A DNA stretch of 32,034 bases from Antrodiella citrinella. Lineage: Eukaryota; Basidiomycota; Agaricomycetes; Polyporales; Steccherinaceae. This document shows positions 30,737-32,034 of the stretch, piece after piece. The stretch covers positions 1-32,034 of the forward strand of contig SGPM01000311.1 of the NCBI GenBank assembly GCA_004802725.1. The letters are read 5' to 3'. Below the pieces are notes generated by a model. The model did not search any database and was not told the origin of the DNA. It saw nothing but the letters and a program-made list of their open reading frames with translations. Both the position numbers and the translations under genes were made by a program. Each line of letters opens with the position of its first letter. The first letter of the stretch is position 1.

Positions 30737-32034
30737 TCAGTATAGCACTGATACGAGAGGTTGAAGCAAACGAACCTCAACACATTCGAACATCAAGACG
30801 CCTCGTGCATGCAATCGGGGCACCCTCTCCTTCACTTCCTCAACCTCAGATTCGAGTCCCTGGGGTTCCTGCGGGATACACGCAAACGCCCGCGCGTCCC
30901 GGAAGATGAACACAACTTTGGTCAAGTTACGTCGAGTGCTGAGGCCTTTGTCCAAAGACTCCCAGTCGAGATTCAATCCACGCAGGAAGACGAGTTTGTC
31001 ATGCCTGGCAAAGCTTCGGGATACGACAAACTCAAATGTAAGCTGGGAGGTCGTAGGTGGCGAAACCAAAGCGGTGTTCAGTGTCGCAGTGACTCGTATA
31101 GTATTGTCTATTTGCGGCGCTCTGTGACCTACGCCGTGGAGGTACATAGAGAGATGTAGGCTGGTCAACACCCCGCAGGATGACAAGTTGACCTACAATC
31201 AGGTCAGTCAAACCATCTTTGCGGCGTAGAACGAACCATACCGTTTTGATATTGTCACCCAATCGATGGGAGATTTTTAGGTGTCTGAGGTTAAGAGTCA
31301 TGGTCTTCACAAAGTCAGCAAAGAACCGAAGGTCTGTGGGGCGACTTGAAGCCAATTGTCGCACATGGCGCGAGGCGACCGAGCGTTTGAAAAACTCTGC
31401 AAGGAACATGTAAGGTTTTTCGGATGACCTGACAATGGAGAGGTCCTCGATGCTGTATGTTGGCGGCAGTTTCCTTCCTTCCGCTCCCGAAAGAGAGAGA
31501 AGATGCGCGGCAGGCTCTCCGTCCTCCGATTCTTGTTCCAACACAGAATGCCAAGTGAACTCAACGATATGCAAATCCAATGTCTTGACCGACGAGAACC
31601 CGCTCAAGAACTCTGTGAGGCTGCATTGTGCAGTTATGGGCTCTTCCTTCGTGTCAACGAGGAGTTCTATGTAAGTGCTTCTGAGCTGAAGCAGATCAAG
31701 ACTTCTCGGGTTGTCATGAAACACAGCGCCTGCAACTCTGAGCCAGACTTTATCCAGCTTTAGGCTGACGAGGTTCGGGAAGTTCGAAAGTATGGCGCTG
31801 AGCTCGACGGAAGTAACTTCGGAGTTGTTCCCAAACTCTCCGCGCAGTACGAACTCCTTCGTGTATTGGAAAGTGTGCAGGGAGGGTCCGGACTCGAGGA
31901 AACCACGGAAGGCGGAAAGGTTATGTGAGTGGTCTTTGAGGATATCGTGAATGACAACCTTGCGAAACAGGTAGTCTCGCGCTGCTACGTGCCAGTCGTC
32001 CTGACGGGAAAGCAACGTACAAGCTGCGAGAGAG
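30737..32034 (-). CDS. F-box protein, partial at right edge
   Basis: Two exons are visible: 32034-31242 (continuing outside the window) and 31192-30737, joined across a 49-nt intron at 31193-31241 (GTATGG...GTAG) in phase. The first visible residues (SLAACTLLSRQDDWHVAARDYLF) are the second half of an F-box, so the start codon lies beyond position 32034. Leucine-rich stretches follow (LPNLVSLKLDKVW-like, LRHLKISHRLG). The C-terminus (RVPRLHARGVLMFECVEV) parallels the F-box gene at 6458 (RRLPQLHAMNVLTVQLVD), so they belong to one subfamily. The predicted role is SCF substrate recognition, target unknown. Confidence 0.8.

Noticed and set aside
1..32034. CRISPR array, tRNA or rRNA genes, telomere repeats
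   Set aside because: I saw no regularly spaced repeats, no cloverleaf, no rRNA-like sequence and no TTAGGG array.

Overview
The window looks like nuclear DNA of a filamentous basidiomycete, probably an agaricomycete and perhaps a polypore. Genes are split by many short GT-AG introns of about 43-72 nt. There is an agaricomycete-type FunK1 kinase, several F-box genes of the expanded agaricomycete type, a DUF6534 remnant, and a tyrosinase whose C-terminal region resembles what I remember of polypore (Pycnoporus) tyrosinases. I assembled exons by hand from splice signals and protein-family logic. Where I call a gene intact, the summed exons are an exact multiple of three.

Layout, left to right. 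1-1018 holds no gene I can support. 1086-3234 (+) is a 7-exon tyrosinase ending in a CaaX-like tetrapeptide. 3632-4725 (+) is a 5-exon class II aldolase/adducin-domain protein. 5698-6282 (+) is a 5'-truncated, frameshifted DUF6534 membrane-protein gene. 6458-7838 (-) and 8457-9899 (+) are divergent F-box genes. 10230-10580 (-) is an unassigned small protein. 10976-11730 (+) is MBF1, whose reading frame needs a 2-nt exon. 11972-14844 is a block of decayed genes: the N-terminus of a PXA-domain sorting nexin, a broken 3' end of dynactin p27 (DCTN6), and an oxaloacetate-carrier-like gene with two frame breaks. 15271-17887 (-) is a FunK1 kinase. 18609-19593 (-) is a transposon-like zinc-finger relic abutting a short piece of the splicing helicase Prp22. 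19926-20774 (-) is MET8 with a hydrophobic tail. 21491-22412 (+) is a tetraspanin. 23429-24432 (-) is a degenerate casein-kinase-I-like gene. 24990-25280 (-) is a degraded F-box relic. 25607-30195 (+) is a 14-exon, about 1293-aa TolB-propeller/amidohydrolase protein. 30737-32034 (-) is an F-box gene cut by the window edge.

Intact conserved genes (MBF1, MET8, tetraspanin, aldolase, amidohydrolase) sit among fragments of other conserved genes (Prp22, DCTN6, PXA nexin, carrier). This suggests a region that accumulates partial gene copies. No operon-like functional system is evident. The most unusual signals are the 2-nt MBF1 exon, the gene-fragment block, and the CaaX-like end on the tyrosinase.
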